Positions 35,091 to 46,509 of a stretch of 64,000 nt of DNA are shown piece after piece. Under the pieces are notes generated by a model that was not told the origin of the DNA, made no database searches, and saw only the letters and a program-made list of their open reading frames with translations. A program made the position numbers and the translations under genes. Each line of letters opens with the position of its first letter. The first letter of the stretch is position 1. This DNA is from Branchiostoma floridae (lineage: Eukaryota > Chordata > Leptocardii > Amphioxiformes > Branchiostomatidae): positions 4,653,803 to 4,717,802 of the forward strand of contig NC_049990.1 of the NCBI RefSeq assembly GCF_000003815.2, given 5' to 3'.

Positions 35091-38000
35091 TAGATTTCAG
35101 ACACGCCTCTTCTTTTCATAAACATTTTCTAGACACGCCCGTGCCGTCCAAAGTTCGGGGTTTGGCAGAAATCGGCTTCTTTTCATATGCAGACCCCCGC
35201 GCGGAGGGCGGAGAACGTATCACGCCCAATTTCCCAATTTGTTTCTGAACTAACGCATAACCTCGCAGTCTAGAACGCACCCGCGCCGCTCCCAACCACG
35301 ATATTTCTAGAAGATTTGCTGCAATTTTGAGGAACCGACTGTTCCGCACATGTTTAAATCTGATACGTGAAAATTAAAGAAAAACAAATAAATTTCCACA
35401 AAAGTGTGTTTTTCTTAAGCAGAATATGGCAAAGTATGCTTTTACTACTTTTACTGGACCCCGATCTTTCGGCGCTGCCGTGGCTAGCGCCAGGGTCACG
35501 TACCGGAACAAATCATTCCGAAGATTTGCTACAATTTTGAGAAACCGACTGTTCCGCACATGTTTAAATTTGATACGTGAAAATTAAAGAATAAGAAATA
35601 AATTTCCACAAAGGTGTCTTTTTCTTAAGCAGAATATATGGCAAAGTATGCTTTTACTGGACTCGATCTTTCGGCGCTGCCGTGGCTAGCGCCAGGGTCA
35701 CGTACCGGAACAAATCATTCCGAAGATACAAAATGTATGGTGCGACCTCGCACCCGCACCGCTACCTAACCTACCACGTTCTTTCTCGGAAGATTTGCTA
35801 CAATTTTGAGGAACCGACTGTGTAGTGCAAGTTTGAATCTTATACGTACATGACAAGAAAACATCAAATAAATTGTTTTTTTCCCAAGAATGGCAAGATG
35901 TGTTTTTCTAAATCAGAAAACATGGAGTAAATTCTGCTTCTGTCTGACCATGCGTGACGAGGACGGCCCGCTACCGCGGCCAGTGTCAGGACCACCCGAA
36001 GAAAACCTACCGACTCTATGTTGAATTATTTGTGTCCTATTTCTGTTGTTGCATTATTTGTACGCTGGTGTAGTGATATCAAATTCGCCCACACTACACG
36101 ATACTTGCCACTGTAAATAGCTACAATAGTCTGTGTTTGCATTTCTTATCTATCGATGAAAGTGAAGACAAGTTAATCATGTTCCGAACTGATAGGTAAG
36201 TACACTAGTCTTTCAGTTTCAGAATGAACAACAAGGAATGTCCAGTGCGACCAGTGTAGTCGTACAAAATCCTGGCGGTCTCACTACCAAGTAAACAGGC
36301 TTCGACCGTCAGATACTACATGTAAGTATCTACATCCGAACTTCAAGCGCCGCCCCGCCTCCGGTGGAACGTGACCTGTTTATAAATATTCCAACCTTCC
36401 TAAAGTTCGCCACGGCGCGACTACTAGCATATCATATTACATTTAGACGTGTACACGGTTTGTGTGGGGTCCAGAACGTGGGACAGGTTGTGGAAGATTG
36501 GGTTATTTGAGCGCAAATATGAAACTTATATCGTTGCGATAAAATCAACAGCTGTTTTGATTGTTTAGTGTGTGTAAGTACACGATTGACGTAAGTGTTA
36601 CGGTGCTGGTAAACTTGTAGAAAAATTACATTGTAAACCTCCAGAATTTGGTCTGGTCTGGTCTCACGTGCTGCTCAGTTTGATTGACACATGCACGGTA
36701 AGGAGCGGCTTCTTTGAAAGTACGTTCCTACAGAAGAAGGCCACGATGACTGTTGCAATATTCTGCGTTTATTTTCTACTCCGATCTAGCCCCGTGTTTA
36801 ATATGTGGTTATTTTTTCTTGGTTTATCCAAGGGGGTTTTATCAACCTACTTGATTTATCTAACTTTGTTTTATTTGTATTATTGACAATTTCTAGAGCA
36901 GATCTAGACTAATTAAAATACTTCGTAGACTGCACACGCAGCGGTAGCGTACGTCATGTTTGAACTTTGTGGCAATGTCGCAGGGGTGGATGATCTATAA
37001 ATTCTGTATTCCAAATTCTATAATTCATTTCCCAACTGGTTCATATTAAAGGAGCCACGACCAATGAATTAAGAATGTTTTTAAATGTTTAAGTGTATAA
37101 AATTTCTTTATCAATTAAAGTTTGTACACGGACATATTCATATTCACGGACAACTTACCGTTTTTCCAACATTCGGAACAGATGATGACGATCCGACTGG
37201 TGTAGAAGCTGCCGAATGATGATCGATAACATCGGTAGTAAACTTACCTTTCATGTTCCAAAGGCAATGATATATCGTGTTTACCTATTTCATTGGTCAA
37301 ATCCCTCTTCGTAGTATCCCGACCAGCTAAATTTATATATCTATATGTTGCTGAAAAACAACCGTAAACGTATAGGCCCTTTTAGTAAAAGAGTGAACCT
37401 CTTTGAACAGCGCATAACAGTTGTAGATAAACTGACTAAAAACATGTTCATTTTAGAAACGTAAACTACTAGTAGTAGAAGTAATGTTAGTAACGCTAAC
37501 GCAACTTTTAACTGAATCAATGACAGGTTAGAAAAACTTGATCACATACTCAACAAGAAAACCAATAACTGATGAAGAAATTTTCGGCAAAATAACAATT
37601 GTCTGTGTCGAACCAAGACGTATGCCCCTTGAATATGGTTGCGTGGGTCCACTGCCCGACGACCAGGAACGTCCAAGGCGGTCAGGAACAGAACAGGTAG
37701 GTCTTGTTGGTCGAGTTGCAACCATGACGATCAGCTGTATGTCCAGGAAACCGGCGGATAGAAATCCGAATCCTACTTTCCTAGCCTAGAAAATTAGCTA
37801 CCGATATCTAACTACATAGTAGAAGTTATGTTAGTTACACCAACACAACATTGTTAGAACAGGTACATGTTTGTTTGAACAGATACGCAGACAAAACACG
37901 ATTAACAAAAAGATTTAAAAAACACATAAAGTAGAATGTATGCCCTGGAGTATGGTTGCGTCGGTCGACTGCTCGACGACCAGGATCGTACGATGGCTGT

Positions 38001-39936
38001 GTTCCGACCCAAGAGCTCCGTCAGGAACAGGTAAGTCTTGTTTGTCGAGTTGCAACCATGACGATCAGCAGGCGGATGGAAACCTGAATCCTACTTTCCT
38101 AGCCTAGAAAATTAGCTGTCGATGCCGAACCAAGGAGTATCAACGTTCCTAGAAATATTAAGTTATGACCAAACACAATATCCTTTATTCATATTTAAAT
38201 ACATGCAAAACGGTCAATTTATGCGTATAAATACTAGTAGTCCATTCATGTCAGTGTATAGTCTTCAACCCAGCAATTCCGTTTATATTAGATGACGATC
38301 ATGTTTATGCTGTCAGTCCTTTGTGGGTCCAAAAGATTCGAACTTGTATTATTTTATCATATACCTTCCACGAAAATTAGACGAAAGTAGCCCGCCTAAA
38401 AATGTAAATAGGAGACAATTTTTGCCGGCAACCCGCTCGGTTGCCGTTACGACTTTTGTAGTATGCCGTAAAAAAAATACCACCTTCTTCAAGTTGGAAA
38501 TGATTATCGACAGACTGTTCACAGAATTCTTACTCAGCGATGTGAGAATGATCGATGCCGGAAAAGTCCCTCCGATGTTTTGCAAAATTATCTATGCCTT
38601 GCGGACGACGCTGGCCGAGCAGTAACGTGTTAAATTTTATCAAAGAATGCACATTTCGTGATAAATGATTTTTAAAAACACAACAACGCGTTAGTTCTAC
38701 GCTTCTTCTTGTTGTTACCACTTTGTCAGCGCCGCTTCTGGCTGTGATTGGAGGGAAGTTGATTGGATTTATCTCATAATCAGGCAGGGCTACTTCAGAG
38801 GGCTACCGCCGGAGCTGTCGCCATGGTAACCGCACGTCCAGCTGCATTTCCCACGCGCGTCTAGTTCTTCCCAACTCTCTGCTGTCACGTACAGTACAGC
38901 TTGTACACATAATTTTCGGTGGAATGTAACGCCGTATTTTACGGGGAAATGTGGCGAATCGAACTTGTATCTCTTTTTGCTGGCCTTCCACTAAAATTAT
39001 ACGAAGATAACCCGCCAAAAACTGTAAGTAGGAGACTATATTCGCCGACAACCCGCTTGTTTCGACGGTTGACATCATCGTCTTCCCTTTGAGGCTTACG
39101 AAAAAGCTTAGCCGTGAAGACTATTTTCTTTTGCGTAGTTCGGGTTGCTTTCTGGATTCATCATTGACATTTATTTTATATCAGAAAATATCTATCGGGA
39201 GACTGTTTTCTTATCACAATTTCCATACCCAGCGTTGTGAACATGATCGCTGTTGGCAATTTTCCTCCGATGTTTTGCAAATCCGTACCCTTTGGACGGT
39301 GTTGGATGACGAGCAGTAACGTGTACACGCCTGTTCAAATTTATCGAGAAATGCACATTTCGTGATAAATAAAAAAGCAACAACACAACACCAGCAAAAT
39401 GAAAAGTTACTAATCAAGATATAGTATAGAAATTTAACTCAGTCTGAGCAATCGGTACCAGGAGAGAATGTCGATATATTAATTTGCTGACTGTGAACTT
39501 CTTTTACGATCTTAGCTAAAAAGCGTCAGCGGTCCTAGGACAATATTGCCGACACCCGCGGCGCTGTCCAGCCCCTGTATTATTCACCAATTATCAACAA
39601 ATACGTGAAATTGACGACTTACAAGTATCATGCAAATTTACAAAAGTAAACACTGCTCATTAACGAACAAAATATTTCGTGAGTGAAATGCCCGACCAAG
39701 GGGCGGGGCAGTCGGAACAAAGCCTTTTGTTTTGAGTCGGCGGGGTGCCAGGAGTAAACGCGTTTACAGACGACACGAGATTTTTAATTAGATAGCTACA
39801 GCTCATTAGCGCACGCGATTCAATCGCGATCAAATCGCGACTTGCACGACTTTTAATCGCGATTTGCACGACTTTTAATCGAGATTAAATCGCGTGTAAA
39901 CCGCGTGGGACCGGACCATAAACGTAGTCGGTACTG
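34897..39936 (+). mobile_element. DNA transposon copy A, 5040 bp, TA target duplication
   Basis: The ends are 28-base inverted repeats beginning CAGTACCGACTACGTTTATG and the element is flanked by TA on each side. It interrupts a tandem array whose other unit at 40111-40140 reads GCAAGATATATTGAATTTAG without interruption, which defines the insertion point and the TA duplication exactly. Just inside both ends lie many copies of AATCGCGATT-like and TCGTGCAA-like motifs. The interior contains three diverged copies of a roughly 230-base repeat (35310-35850) and two diverged copies of a larger module (about 38310-38790 and 38800-39460). All reading frames are short (100 codons at most) and none shows a transposase motif. 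TA duplications point to Tc1/mariner-like or another TA-targeting superfamily; assignment is open. Confidence 0.88.
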
Positions 39937-40830
39937 TATATTGAATTTAGCCATTTCATATTGCCCATGAAGCAGACATGCAAAGTATACAGGCCTTGGC
40001 TTATGAGAGACTAGACTTTGGAAAAGGCCAAGCGTATTGTTTGGTGTTGTCAGTTGGAACAACTGATGTTCTTCATATTTTCTGATTCTGACTGTCAGGA
40101 TATGTGTCAGCATCAGCAAGATATATTGAATTTAGCCATTTCATATTGCCCATGAAGCAGACGTTGCAAAGCATACTTAGTCCAGTCCTTGCCTAAACTA
40201 TCTTCACTTGTTACTGAGAGTATACCTTGGAAAAGATTGAGCGAATTGTTTGTTGTTGTCAGTTGAAACAACTGAGATGTTCTTCATAGTTTCTAATTTT
40301 GACTGTCAGGATATGTGACAGTATCAGCAATTGCAAGATATATTGAATTTAGCCATTTCATTTTGCCCTTGGAGCAGACAGCCAACTCAGTACAGTCCTT
40401 GACTAAGCTGTCTTCACTTCTGAGAGAGTAGACCTTGGAAAAGGTTGAGGGTATTGTTTGGTGTTGAAACAACTGAGGTATTTTTCATATTTTGACTGCC
40501 AAGGTCAGTGTCAGTATATTGTACTTTAAGCCTTTTCATTATTGACCCTAGAGCAGACACTCCACTCCTTGGCTAAACTGTCTTCACTTCTGACTCATTC
40601 TGTCTCAGAGAGTAGACTTTGGAAAAGGTCGAGCATATTGAGCTATTCTTCATATTTTGACTGTCAATGTCAGTGTCAGCATATTGTATTGATCTAAGCC
40701 ATTTCATATTTCCCTTGCAATTGAAGCAACAGTCAACTCCTTGGCTGGCTTCACTTTTAGGAAACAAGACCTTGGAAAAGGTCGACCGTACTGTTGTCAG
40801 TTGAAACAGCTTCATATTTTGCCTGTCTGG
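39937..40830. repeat. Tandem array, right part, about 170-bp unit, five copies
   Basis: TATTGAATTTAGCCATTTCA, ACCTTGGAAAAGGTTGAG and TTTTGACTGTCAGGATATGT recur. Units from about 40440 are shorter and more diverged. Confidence 0.8.
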
Positions 40831-41059
40831 CTGCAGTGTCTAGGAATGGCATGGGTGGTCAAGTTTGATTGTACTGTAACAGGCAACCAAAGCGGTATCT
40901 GCTCGTCCCAGGGCAGTAGAACTAGAATTTGCAAAGTTAATTTTCTGGGCACTTTCTTACGTTCTAAGATGAATGAACCCTACCCCATTCCATACCGACA
41001 TTCGGGGAGCGAAAGTTCGATGTCACTGTGTCACGAGAACTGAACATGCCAAATGGGCT

Positions 41060-41335
41060 TGGCTGCCTGGGTTTGGTGCGATAGGCCGCGTTTTCGAATC
41101 CCGGTAGCGAGCTTGGGATAAAAACTGTTCTACTCGCCTCTAGTGTTTCACTGGTTCCCACACCGGCCCTAGGCCTGTCGCTGGTTCGAATCCCGGGAGC
41201 GAGCTTGGGGTAAAAACTGTTCTACTCGCCTCTAGTGTTTCACTGGTTCCCACACCGGCCCTGTCGCGGGTTCGAATCCCGGGAGGGAGCTTGGGGTAAA
41301 AACTGTTCTACTCGCCTCTAGTGTTTCAGTACACC
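41060..41335 (+). repeat. Tandem trimer of a tRNA-like SINE segment
   Basis: A unit of about 90 bases containing a B box (GGTTCGAATCCCGG) and GTAAAAACTGTTCTACTCGC is repeated nearly three times (B boxes at 41093, 41185 and 41271). The first unit is preceded by an A-box-like TGGTGCGATAGG. The arrangement suggests that a SINE body was amplified in place. Confidence 0.65.
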
Positions 41336-42676
41336 TTCCTCCATATTGTAATTTATTAGTTAGCCATACAAATAACTGTGTTACAGTATATGCATTGGGT
41401 TTGTGTATTTCTGCTGTATGCCTTTGTGGCCATGCTGTGACATATTTTACTTCTTGTATAATGTATGAAACTGTGAAGTATGAACTGTATTATACATAAG
41501 CACTCTGAAAGTCTTTATATTAGTGTAATTGGGTGATACAGGTTTGATAATATGACAATAATTGGGTAATGGCTTTTCTTTCACTAGCGTGGTGCAGCAA
41601 TTGCTTTGTTTAGCAGTAATGGAAGCATTTTTTTATTTCTTTTATTGAAAGGCCAATGGCATAAGTAAGAAGTGGCCATTCCAATGAAGTCATTTGTTTT
41701 TCATGATAAGGCAAAAATAACTCTAGGCAACAAATGATACCAACGACTATGTTATAGGGCTGAAAGTCTGTGCTATTCCGATACAGGTTTAAGAATGTAT
41801 TTACCTACCAACTAGGTAATGTTCTTTTCGTTCACTAGGGTAATTAGAAATAGGTGCATTTTTAATGTTTTTTTTCGTGGATGGTACATTTTGTATAATT
41901 AAAAAGTGGGTACTAGTATGCCAATAAAATTGCTTGTCTCTCGGACAAAATAACCCTTTTACATGTTGTATCAAATCATTGAGCTAAGATACCAACAGTT
42001 TTCATAACACTGATATCGACAAATTAAGGTTGCACTCTCCAAGTTCTTGTTGTAGTTTGTAGGTCCTGATCTTTTGCGTACGACCATTTGCCGATCCCCT
42101 GTATTCTTTGCTGGGTGAAAGGTCGTGTTGAAAGAAAGCTCGTTGGCCCATTGATATGTTAAATGTGGTGTGACCCTCTGGCTAACAGATACACAGGGCT
42201 GTATGGCATGTGTTTGTACAGGACTGGATGTGTTGAAAATTAGACTCCTGTTAAAGCCTCAAGTGTTTATTTTTGTTTGTGGTTGGTTTGTTGAATCTGA
42301 CAGTCACAGAAAGGAGTGTACTTTTGATTTTGAAACACTTGCTGTTCTAGTTTGCCCAAAAAGGTAGTTGTTTTATCCACCAACTTCTCAGTTATATATT
42401 CTTGTATTTGACTTTATAAATGTTTGTGCGAACATGTGTAAAAACTTATATATGATTGAATAATGTTTGTACCGGGTACTTGTACAATGTATGTCAAAGA
42501 CTTTTTGGTATTCGCTTTCGGCTAGATACATTTGTATTGTCAGTTTGTGTTTATACTTGTTAGATTGATAGCCATATCTTTATAGTTCAGCGCTTGAAGG
42601 TAAACAATAAGATCTTACCTTATTGGTATACCTGCAATATCTAACTCAGCTGTTCTTGTTTCTTCTGCAAACACAG
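41336..42676. other. Upstream region of the TMTC4 exon, unassigned
   Basis: AT-rich, without visible repeats apart from a loose duplication of GGTAATGGCTTTTCTTTCACTAG (41565) and GGTAATGTTCTTTTCGTTCAC (41815)-like sequence. It is probably intron or promoter-proximal DNA; no TATA box or CpG island is apparent. Confidence 0.4.
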
Positions 42677-42840
42677 AAACAACGACGGAGCCACGATGTG
42701 CAATACAACGCCATAAACGACAACGAAATGCTGCCATGAGCGACGTAAAGAACTGGTGACTAATTACAAAAGTCTTGAAGCTGCTGCCATTGAATACCTC
42801 ACGGACATATATACACTGCGGTATAGTAAGTAACTAAATA
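42677..42840 (+). other. Putative 5'-UTR of the TMTC4 exon with upstream ORFs
   Basis: A pyrimidine-rich stretch (about 42650-42668) followed by ACACAG ending at 42676 makes a plausible splice acceptor, so the coding exon probably starts at 42677 with 164 bases of 5'-UTR. Three short upstream ATGs (near 42702, 42730 and 42737) each run into a stop within 3-8 codons, which could damp translation of the main ORF. No convincing promoter or noncoding exon 1 was identified further upstream. Confidence 0.5.
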
Positions 42841-43223
42841 ATGACCACATACAGACATCACAAGGCTGCTAACGGAATCTCTGGCCACCACCAACCAGCC
42901 AACCGGAAAACCTCCAGCTCAAGCGACGAATACTCGCACAAAAAGGAGAAGAGAGAAGCCCCAGAATGGGACCGTTTCCTCCCCGTCCCGAAACTGTCCA
43001 TAGAGAGGGCGTCGGTGACCGTATGTTTGCTTGCGCTCCTGTGTTTCTGGAGATCGTGGGACGGGGAGTTTCTGTTCGACGACTCGGAGGCGATTGTGAA
43101 CAACAAGGACCTGTTGGCGGAGACGCCGGTGTGGGAGCTGTTTCAGCACGACTTCTGGGGGAAGAACCTGGCCAGCAAGACTAGCCACAAGTCCTACAGG
43201 CCGCTCACGGTGCTCACATTCAG
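42841..43223 (+). CDS. TMTC4: TMTC4-like protein, first coding exon (partial gene)
   Basis: This exon encodes the N-terminus (127 codons plus two bases) of a transmembrane and TPR repeat-containing protein. TMTC proteins are ER multi-pass membrane proteins; the family is linked to O-mannosylation of cadherin domains. Residues 1-50 are polar and probably cytosolic. Residues about 57-71 form a hydrophobic first membrane segment. FDDSEAIVNN (79-88) carries the acidic pair DD typical of GT-C-fold mannosyltransferases. HDFWG (103-107) and SHKSYRPLTVLTF (115-127) are the family signature and, from memory, match TMTC4 better than TMTC1-3. The start is chosen because an in-frame TAA lies six bases upstream (42835-42837) and an A sits at -3. 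The exon ends CAG/GTCAGG at 43223/43224 with a phase-2 split Arg codon. The next exon, expected to continue with the luminal loop, was not found in the remaining 20 kb, so the gene probably has a large first intron or runs on outside the window. Confidence 0.9.
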
Positions 43224-43720
43224 GTCAGGATGTTTCTTTGTTCTTGTACTTGTCCTTATATGGCTCGGTCACATAGTTGGTGCGATTGTCCTACCATCGC
43301 TAACTTGGGGCATTTTTTTAGGACAGCCATGCATATGTGTCCTACCATGTTCAGCTGTCTTGCTGCACAAAATGCTCTCTTGAATCCTTGTGGGTGCTTG
43401 GCCCTGTCACTGCCTCCTTAGAAATCCTTTACAAAATCGTACGACGATCGTATGACCTGCATGTGACCACACCCTTACTCAGATTGCAAAATAAAATAGT
43501 TTATCTATCAGGGGTGTTCAAAACTGTCTTGTCACACGATAGTCATATTGTCAGTCACGTGAGAATTCAAAGACAAGATCTACTGTGTTGTAAAAGAGAC
43601 AGAGTGCGTCTCGAAAGTTACCCAAGCAGGAAACTCTGTTGGCCAAAATTGTTTCTTTCAATATTTCAATATAATATGAAAAGCTTTGAAAATAAACCAC
43701 TAAGTTAAAATATTTAGTCA
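43224..43720 (+). other. Start of the TMTC4 first intron
   Basis: Sequence between the authentic donor at 43224 and the first duplicated exon end. Frames of 63-123 codons here are intron read-through without domains. Confidence 0.6.
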
Positions 43721-43773
43721 GACTTCTGGGGGAAGAACTTGGCCAGCAAGACAAGCCACAAGTCCTACAGGCC
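43721..43773 (+). pseudogene. Partial copy of TMTC4 exon 3' end, left half (split by hAT)
   Basis: These bases repeat the exon segment at 43152-43204 almost perfectly and keep the reading DFWGKNLASKTSHKSYRP. The copy is cut after the Tyr-Arg-Pro codons by the hAT element and resumes at 45776. It begins just after TTAGTCAG, which could serve as a splice acceptor, although no strong pyrimidine tract precedes it. The simplest reading is a local duplication of the exon end plus adjacent intron, predating the hAT insertion. Confidence 0.85.
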
Positions 43774-45767
43774 CAGTGCTGTCTCCAGCGTGAAATTTAT
43801 TTCCGTCCCTATCACTTGGGGGGGGGATCGGGCCGAGCTCGCCAAACTAGGGGGGTCCGGGGGCATGCTCCCCCGGGAAAATTTGAAAATTTAAACCCCC
43901 TAAAACGCTATTTCACGTATTTTCAGAGGCAAAATTTCATTTTGCAAAGTAGGACTACCGACACCCCACGATCTCGAAACAAAAGGCTTTGTTCCGACTG
44001 CCCCGGCCCTTGGTCGGGCATTTCGCTGACGAAATATTTTGTGCGTTAAGCAGTGTTGCGTTTACGCTCTGAACTTTGCATGGTACTTGTTTGTCGTCAT
44101 TTTCACGTATTTGTTGATAATTTGTGGATAGTTTGGGGGCTGGATAACGCCGCGGGCCGAGGTCCATTGTCATTGACGCATTTTAGCTTGTAAGATAATC
44201 GTAAGATCGTAAAGGAAGTTTACATCACAAATTATATCACCTACCTATGTTGTCATGGTACTGATTGCTCAGTTAAGTTTCTATACTATATATTGCTTAA
44301 TAACTCTTCATTTTGCTGGTGCTGTGTTACTGTTTCTTTAACCATGAATAAATATGCATTTCTCGATAAAATTGAACACCTTACTGCTCGTCGTCCAGCA
44401 CCGTCCAAAGGGTACATATTTTCAGAAGATCGGTGGAGAATTGCCAACAGCGATCATGTTCACAGCGCTGGGTAAGAATACTGTCGCGGACTACTTCCGC
44501 ATCATTTTCCGCAAAATATACAAGTTCGATATCTGATATTTTCCCGTGAAAATAGGGTTACATTCCGCCGAAAATTATGTATGTAAGCTGTAATAGCAGC
44601 GAGTTGGAAAATGTGGCAAGACATGTCGTTACCATGGTAGCAGGTCCGGCGGCAGCATTTCTGAAGTAGCGCCTGCGACAGGGCGTGCGTGATAATTCTA
44701 CAAATCCAATCAACTTCCCACCAATCACAGGCAGCAGCGGCGTGGACAAAGCGGTAACACCATGTCAATCACGAAGAAGCGCGGCACTTTACGAACGCGG
44801 CGCTGCGAACTCGGTCCCAAATCCAAGCACAGACGTGCGTTTGAAGATAAATGGCGCAAGAATCGGCCGTGGCTTCGTCACATCGTAGACGTAGACGGTG
44901 AGAATATGGTGTTTACCGTCTGTTTACAGTTTGAACCTCGGGAAAACGTCCTTTGTTGTAGAACTATGGAGATCACCAGTGTGACGGTTTACTGTGGCCT
45001 CCAACAAACACACGAAGGCCGAGTAAAGAAAGATAATTTCTGAACCGGCGTGTCAGGTTCATAATGAATTGCAGTTTCCCGTTAATGTTGATTTTAAAAC
45101 GTACAAGGGCCGGGTGATTCCGATCGGCATTGCAAAAAAAGGCTTTTACAATACGGAAACAAATTGGGCGGGATGCGTTCTCCGCCCACCGCCCGGGCGG
45201 CCTGCAATATGAAAAGAAGCCGATTTCTGCCAAATCCTGAACTTTCGCCAATAGGCGTGTCTGGAAAATGTTTATGAAAAGAACAGGCGTTAGACCGCGT
45301 GTTCGCCACATCATCTGTTCGAGAGTCATGCATCCACCGGTCCCAGTAGTTTATGTTTGGACATTGGTGCTAGTTGACATTGGGACTTTATCCTAAACTT
45401 GCTAAAGAGCCACAACTGTGGTAAGGCACAGTGGTAAGGTAAGATAACGCCGCAGCCCCGCATTCTTTTGCGCCACGTGAATAGCACGCTTTCGCGATCT
45501 CTGATGTCCACACATCTCCTTGTGTCGGGGCCGCGTTTATCTCGCAGCTTGGAACGTGGGGGCGTCGTGAAGGAAAAGGCAAAAGTCGATTAAATTTGAA
45601 GTCGGAAGCCTATTTTAGTTATTGAATCTGCCATTTTTAGCTTACGAAACTGCATTTTCATGTCATGAAATTAAGATTTTTTGGGACGGAGTGGGTGAAT
45701 TTTTTTTCCGTCCCAACAAGTAAATTTCCGTCCAGGGACGGAGGGACGGGTCCTGGAGACAGCACTG
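43774..45767. mobile_element. hAT-type DNA transposon, 1994 bp, with 8-bp target duplication
   Basis: The termini are perfect 15-base inverted repeats (CAGTGCTGTCTCCAG at the left, its complement at the right), beginning CAG as hAT ends do. The element is flanked on both sides by TACAGGCC (43766-43773 and 45768-45775), an exact 8-bp duplication as expected for hAT. The uninterrupted site survives in the original exon (TCCTACAGGCCGCTCACG at 43192-43209). Subterminal sequence includes a GC-rich palindrome around 43855-43875 (GGGGGCATGCTCCCCC) and several TTCCGTCC repeats near both ends. The interior is largely noncoding and shares segments with the 5-kb transposon at 34897 and 58611. Only a possible fragment of transposase remains, so this copy is non-autonomous. 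Confidence 0.88.
44762..45043 (+). pseudogene. Possible hAT transposase N-terminal relic
   Basis: A 93-codon reading frame starts ATG at 44762, is rich in basic residues, and contains FEDKWRKNRPWLRHI followed by MVFTVC. The pattern of an aromatic-x-x-x-W, then PWL, then a Cys-x-x-Cys-like pair resembles the N-terminal zinc-binding region of some hAT transposases, but the first expected Cys is absent. A consensus splice donor (GGTGAGAA) occurs at about 44897, so it could be a former first coding exon. The assignment rests on motif shape and on its position inside an element with hAT ends; no catalytic domain follows. Confidence 0.35.
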
Positions 45768-45775
45768 TACAGGCC

Positions 45776-45796
45776 GCTCACGGTGCTCACATTCAG
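45776..45796 (+). pseudogene. Partial copy of TMTC4 exon 3' end, right half
   Basis: Directly after the hAT target duplication the exon copy resumes and runs through CACATTCAG to a GTCAGGATG donor identical to that of the original exon at 43224. The following roughly 60 bases of intron (ATAAAAAATGAAATGCAACC) recur after the third copy, so the duplicated unit included the donor and intron start. Confidence 0.85.
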
Positions 45797-45910
45797 GTCA
45801 GGATGCTTCTTTTGTCTATTTCATAAAAAATGAAATGCAACCACATCTTTAGGGGGGCCCCAAGCCTTTTTCTGTAGAGCGTAATCGGTGGTTTTAATCG
45901 TAGTCTACAC

Positions 45911-45945
45911 AAGACCTACAGGCCGCTCACAGTACTTATGTTCAG
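45911..45945 (+). pseudogene. Third partial copy of the TMTC4 exon 3' end
   Basis: The sequence AAGACCTACAGGCCGCTCAC is a diverged repeat of the exon end, again followed by TTCAGGTCAGGA, a usable donor. It lies 149 bases after copy 2, measured donor to donor. It has more substitutions than copy 2 and only about 35 bases of exon, so coding use is unlikely without an acceptor. Confidence 0.75.
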
Positions 45946-46509
45946 GTCAGGACACTTCTGTTATCCATTTGATAAAAAATGAAGTGCAACCACATCCTTA
46001 AAAGTTAGATAGAGACCTTGGGTAGAATCTCAGGGCTATTTGTGCACGGTGCACTTGTGAACGGCATTGTATTAGATTCATATTATTAGTAGAAACAGGT
46101 AATGCCACAGGCAATGGTCTACTGTAAGTACTTTGTCGACCAAGGGGCCTTCTGATTAGTCCGTGGTGCCTGACTTGACTTATGGCTATATGATAATTAC
46201 CAATCAGCTTCATGTTGACCAAACACAGACACACCTCACAGTTTAGCCTAACAGGTTTTGAAGCCCCAAATTACTGGCCAGCCCCAAATTGCTGTGATTT
46301 GAGCAAATTAGAGCACGCTAACGCACAATCATGGTAATTTCACTAAGTGGCTAGCCTGGATTTGGCAAATCGAATTGGGATTCGTCTTTTGCCTGGGTGA
46401 ATCCTGAATTGTGAATCCTGGTGTGAAAATGGCCTAAATCACAGATCAGAAAAAGTAAGACTTGTCTGAAAGTTAGACATCAAGGTAAAGTTATTAAAAA
46501 GCAATTCAA

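Noticed and set aside
38323-38625. 100-codon frame in transposon copy A (and its twin at 60210-59908)
   Set aside because: Identity between the copies reflects recent transposition rather than selection, and no transposase motif is seen.
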